Assembly (NCBI GenBank): GCA_038087015.1 | Contig: JASBNA010000036.1 | Coordinates: 310,001-374,000 of the forward strand | From: Cerrena zonata | Taxonomy: Eukaryota; Basidiomycota; Agaricomycetes; Polyporales; Cerrenaceae | Length of the DNA stretch: 64,000 nt | Direction of reading: 5' to 3' | In this document: positions 60,201 to 64,000 of the stretch, piece after piece | Position numbering within the stretch: position 1 is the stretch's first letter | Layout of the letters: each line of letters starts with the position of its first letter | The notes under the pieces: generated by a model | The model's input: only the letters and a program-made list of their open reading frames with translations | Databases searched by the model: none | What the model was told of the DNA's origin: nothing | Translations under genes and position numbers: made by a program

Positions 60201-60930
60201 AGTTTATCTCTGGAGTCAGCGCAGCATAGACCTCAAAGGCACTGGGGTGGGATTAGATGGAGTCGGCGGATATGCTCTTATACGTACAATGGTATTTGAG
60301 CTTCATTTCCTCTGTGAATAAGTCCGACCTAGTGTAGGGTAGTATGCAAATCTAGTAAGATATGGTGAAGCTTTCCTTACTGTCTCAAGCATGGCGGCAA
60401 GAACGCGAACTTGATAGGCACCCCGCGAGAAGCCTGTCCTCAGCTATCAGCTATAAGTAGAAGTGTTATATGACGATCAGCATACCCAACAGACAGATAC
60501 TATCTCCTTCCTCGTAATGATCGGAGAGCCAACGGTATGCCTCTAAGACAGTAGTTTCGGGTCGCCTAGGATGAAAAGAATCAGAGAATTTCTCATCAGT
60601 GAGACATGCGACACTACACTGCGAAAAGTAGATCAAATAGGTTGTTCACAGCCTTCAACCGATAGGATAATGATTTCCAGAAAGGCGTAGCGTATGTACC
60701 AATACCGCTGTTGTAGAAAGTCCTTTGAGTCTTGTCTTTGTTCAGTAGGCTATAAAATTCAACAACATTGGTATTCTATCATTCATTAGTGATAACTAGC
60801 TTCAGAATTTTAACACGCTACAAACCTTTACTCCAAATTTGTTCGAAGTTCCGTCAATGCAAATAACGAGATTTTGACCACGTCTTCCGCCACATTTACA
60901 GGCGGCTTCAGGCTTCTGATCGGTTTCCAT
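57297..60930 (-). CDS. Tle1-like hydrolase (DUF2235) with long C-terminal extension, copy 2
   Basis: Paralog of the gene at 48.9-52.2 kb with matching exon layout. Start METDQKPEAACKCGGRRGQN, then LVICIDGTSNKFG; exon 2 begins NTNVVEFYSLL. The catalytic elbow is GFSRGAYQVRVLAAML, and the His region is EVWFVGSHSDM followed by GGGL. It differs from copy 1 in two low-complexity gains: a Pro/Ala-rich insertion before the His motif (59760-59905), and an acidic run near the C-terminus (57378-57445). The C-terminal extension keeps FVLSAGEIQGIYRDAKFTVY and LRKRSSKRLPIVIVAENEEP. The extension starts after an insertion containing MEGQKIHASVFAYLKSEQDE. All hydrolase residues seen in copy 1 are kept, so both may be active. 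Target lipid or partner is unknown. Exon boundaries are approximate. Confidence 0.75.
57384..57440. repeat. TCC/TCG microsatellite inside Tle1-like gene 2
   Basis: About 13 TCC units run into TCG and ATC triplets. On the coding (minus) strand this gives an Asp run followed by about 16 Glu. Copy 1 has only a short EEEE here, so the repeat grew after duplication, in frame. Confidence 0.85.
59760..59905. repeat. Imperfect ~27 bp tandem repeat inside Tle1-like gene 2
   Basis: Repeats built on GGCGAAGGCAATGGGG plus an ACTACGGCT-like spacer. They encode a Pro/Ala/Ser-rich linker (PSPAVVTPSPSPSNVPPL) in frame. Copy 1 has only about seven residues at this place. Confidence 0.7.
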
Positions 60931-61579
60931 GATATTCAAGGAGTTAGGAGAGTCTCGAGTTGCACCGCTAGACCTTCAATACCTGCGGCCTTTATATACC
61001 AATGAGGAGAATAGTCCGAGTCTGAAAACGGAGGAGATTAATTAGCAGATCATCTTGTGTGACATGTTCTCTAGACCAACTTCAGACAGCAAGAACGGCG
61101 TCTTGGGGGTACCAGTCCCCCGACTCCTTGCCGAGCTTCATTAGCTCCTCGTAGTAGTGTATTCTTCGCCATACTGTTCCATGAGATGCGTCAAATATAT
61201 GTCAAAATAAACCCGATAGTGAGAGTACCCATGTGTCACCGGTTCATGATGTTATACCCTTACGATATCATTATCCGATATATGACCACGATGGAACACG
61301 AGGGATTTCTGTGAAGAAAAGAAAGCGACGCTCCAAAGAAGATAATCTCCTTTCTGCGGATGGTGTAGTCTAGCTGTCGTTTACGGTTCGACTAGTTTTG
61401 ACTCTTCAATTCAAAGGAATGTATTCGTAGATGACAATGAGACCGACATGCGTACCTGAGCGGGTAGAAACATGTAAAGCAAAGAAGATTAAGACTGGAA
61501 GCTGTCAGAAGGGATCTCCTTGAGGATACATTCGGCGCGTGGCCTTAACTTTATTTGTCAATTTCACCTAGACGCGTAC
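60931..61579. other. Spacer upstream of Tle1-like gene 2
   Basis: About 650 bp without a gene. Positions ~61290-61500 resemble 53880-54120 in the other duplicated block. It should hold the promoter of Tle1-like gene 2. Confidence 0.4.
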
Positions 61580-61589
61580 GTCGAAGCTT

Positions 61590-62850
61590 GTATGAAGAGC
61601 CTTGAGCGACTTTTCGCGCGCGAAGCTCAGCACCCCTGGTCCTGAGTTTAGCTCGAGGATACTCCACTTGCGCTTCATACCTCGCCATCACCACTGCCTG
61701 ACATCATTTATCTAATCATTCATCTCATTCCCCACCTCCAACAGCGCATCATTCTATTCGGGAACCCACACAACGTCCTATACGACGTGAGAGGGGGATT
61801 GGGAAAATCCGAGTCCGATAAGTTGGATAGTGGTGGGTTTACATGTTCTGCAATGGTAGATGGATTGGAATTGAAGCTATGCTGTTGCTACCTGGTCTCA
61901 GTCGACTGGGAAGGTGTGGTGGATGTTGGGTTCATGCTCAATTTATTGCATGTCGATATGGCGGAGATAGAATTCTTGTGGTAGAGAGAGGTGGTAGAGT
62001 TGGACGTAGAGGCGTCTCGACGGGTTCTGTCCAAGTGGCTGAAACCATTCATGCCCTCACTCTGGGACAGCTGAGGAGCGCCCAGAATTTGATTGGTGGG
62101 TACCGGTGAGGATCAATCGTATTGAGCGCAAACCGATGTCCATCCTTGAGGACCCTGATCCAGCACAGAGTCGATCATCCGAAGATACAGTAGGCGCTCC
62201 AGGATCTCGTTCTTCTTTGACCAGAGTGCTCAACTTGAGTCCGTTGAACGCATCCAGTAAGTGTTTGCCTTCCGCCTCGATCACTTCGATCTCTTGTCGG
62301 ATGTCATTTGTTAAACGAAGATATTCATCACCTGCGGATCCGTCGATAGGTGCAGTCTGATAGGGAGCGTCAGGTGCGTTGGTACTGGGGAACGAAGGAA
62401 GTGGAGGCATAGTAGCTTTTCGACTACTCCGATTAGATCGAGAAAAGGAATAACTTCGCGCGATTCCCTCATCAATTTTTGGAGAATTCCAGAGTCGGGG
62501 ACTTGCAGCATAGTCAGTGGCAGGTATATATCGCTTCCTTGTTTGGTGAGTGTACGATGCGAGACAGTTTGTTGGTAGATGTATCGTTGCGCAGTGGGTG
62601 TGGTGGAGAAGACACTGGCGGTGTCGCTGAATTCCGAAGGACCAGATGCGCGTCGTCTGTTCGTTACACGTTTGAGAAGACCGGAAACAGTGGACTTGAT
62701 AGATCTTTAGGAGGTAAGCGGGTGGATCGAGTGTCGTAGAAAGATGTTTGACGGGAGTCTGAATGTCGTGAAGCTGTAGGAAGAGGATCGATTGTGAAAT
62801 TGAATACATATGTGGGGTTGTGGTGTACGCACGGCCTGGGTTGATGATAA
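61590..62850 (-). pseudogene. Decayed copy of the coiled-coil protein gene
   Basis: Reads in pieces against 55427-56893: SGPSEFSDTASVFSTTPTAQ, YIYQQTVSHRTLTKQGSD, EYLRLTNDIRQEIEVIEAEG, KHLLDAFNGLKLSTLVK. The middle third (the Asn/Ser-rich and Pro/Thr repeats) is shortened, and the coil end near 61600-61760 has indels and stops. The first exon of the complete gene is gone: the boundary upstream of the GTGCGTAC donor differs. It sits between Tle1-like gene 2 and the exchanger fragment. Confidence 0.7.
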
Positions 62851-62879
62851 TGATGTTGTGATACTCACGTCTCGAGTTA

Positions 62880-63690
62880 ATTCACAGGCCACGAACACGT
62901 TGATATCATTCGGTAATGTTCATTTATACGGAGCTTACGGTCGGTGTAAAATACGATTGCCATGATGGGTGGCACACAAACATGGATGAGTTGCCGTGGT
63001 TTTAGCAGGTGCCTATTCCTCGTCTGCAGGAAGAGACCCCTCTCTAAGTTTTCCTTCCACATATTTTTCAAACGGCCAGACGAGGAACCATCCCAAACTG
63101 AAGAAGAGCGATGTGAAAGCCGCCTGCCCCCATTGGGGATAATGAAGAGAATCGTTGAAGCAAGCAGGCGCGCTAGCACAAGACACCAGCCAAAGAATAC
63201 TGCCTAGAAGTTTTGTGGTAATAGACGGGGTTCTGCTTGGGGGACAGGCCGCAGTGCAATGCCTAGTCGACATATGAATGCGACTTATTGCTTCCACATG
63301 GATAGGCTAAATCAATATTCAACGGTGGACGATGCACTGGTGCCAGTAAGAAGTAGAGTCGCTGCATGCTAAGGAGAGTGAGAGACTGCGTTTGGTGTGC
63401 CCACAAAGAGGAGGAAAGAAAGAGAGCAATCTCAAATCGGTTTCCCCAGTGGGTCCCGGTTCACTCATCGGCGATCTATGGTGATCTCGGCAATATCCGA
63501 GTCATCGTCGTCGACGTTACTTCCTATGTTCTCAATCTCACAGAGCAGCATAGATCATCTTCGCTGGGGGAACGCATCAAGTTGATGCGCTGGCGACTTG
63601 GAATACCAAATCTCGGGAGTAGATGTCAATTCGTGTCCGAGAGGTTTTTCGCTCCCGTCGACACCCTGCCAGTGCCAACTTGAAGTCCCT
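62880..63690 (-). pseudogene. N-terminal fragment of the cation/H+ exchanger gene
   Basis: Matches two separate parts of the exchanger locus. 63000-63300 matches the first helices (SLFFSLGWFLVWPFEKYVEG, then LREGSLPADEE and a stop). 63370-63690 matches the promoter side at 47700-48050. The ~750 bp coding the long N-terminal tail is missing between them, and everything after the first helices is absent. It cannot encode a transporter. Confidence 0.75.
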
Positions 63691-64000
63691 CCGACTCACT
63701 CCGAGTCATACCACCATTGTACGTGTTGCTCACATTGGTTCCCGCTGTTCTACTGACTAATATTTTGACCTTCAACCTGTAGTAACATCATATTTTGAGC
63801 TTGAGGTATCTTATTACTTGTGCTTATAAGGTGATCGTCCGACATCAACGACTACTATGACGTCAATTCTTGCTTGAACTACACAGTATACATCTCGTTA
63901 CCATAAGATGATCTACCTCCAGCTGGCATACAACCAACCTGCTTGCCGTAAGTTTGGATTTTTATCTAGACCCGGAATGTAAAGGGCATATAGAGAGAGA
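63691..64000. other. End of window, no recognised gene
   Basis: About 310 bp. It resembles 48050-48230 in the first part, in keeping with the duplicated block running past the exchanger promoter. No coding signal was seen. Confidence 0.35.

Noticed and set aside
1..64000. CRISPR arrays, rRNA, tRNA, prophage or plasmid features
   Set aside because: The DNA is clearly eukaryotic nuclear (spliced genes, nucleoporin, P450 reductase). No regularly spaced repeats with unique spacers and no tRNA cloverleaf were noticed. A covariance-model scan would be needed to exclude tRNAs fully.

Overview
The window is nuclear DNA from an Agaricomycete (basidiomycete) fungus. Nearly every gene is split by many 45-75 nt GT-AG introns. 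The protein families point the same way: seven-helix membrane families including DUF6533, Tle1-like DUF2235 hydrolases, and a large EF-hand plus ZZ-finger protein. There are no rRNA, tRNA or CRISPR features that I could support. Genes were rebuilt by reading exons and splice phases by eye, so exon ends are approximate unless stated as phase-checked.

Layout. 1-22.9 kb: copies of a seven-helix membrane protein family (A 3' end, B, C, D, all + strand). B, C and D are each followed by the same ~700 bp repeat (R1, R2, R3). Between B/R1 and C/R2 lie a STYX-like pseudophosphatase (-), the ribosome-assembly GTPase EFL1/RIA1 (+), the nucleoporin NUP192 (-) and a DUF6533 membrane protein (-). 23.4-43.6 kb is a gene-dense + strand block: a membrane-anchored SET-domain protein, NADPH-cytochrome P450 reductase, the mitochondrial SHE9/MDM33 protein, a CLYBL-type citramalyl-CoA/citrate lyase beta protein, a large EF-hand/ZZ protein, and DDB1. 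One weak minus-strand candidate lies at 30.5-31.2 kb. 43.7-63.7 kb is all minus strand: a vacuolar-type cation/H+ exchanger, two Tle1-like (DUF2235) hydrolases, a low-complexity coiled-coil protein, and broken duplicates of the coiled-coil and exchanger genes, which form a mosaic segmental duplication.

The core genes are unrelated housekeeping functions: ribosome maturation, nuclear pore, ER electron supply for P450s, mitochondrial membrane shape, ubiquitin ligase adaptor. There is no operon-like pathway. The accessory part is the two duplicated regions at the ends. These give the best material: a 15-nt microexon kept in all four copies of the membrane family, a clean internal deletion in copy D, and a paralog comparison showing a one-base insertion in the exchanger gene. 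Several conserved genes (EFL1, DDB1, the EF-hand/ZZ gene, the exchanger) carry single-base frame breaks between otherwise well kept reading frames, while NUP192, CPR, SHE9, CLYBL, SET and STYX read cleanly. This is either recent decay or local assembly error, and I cannot decide which from one sequence.
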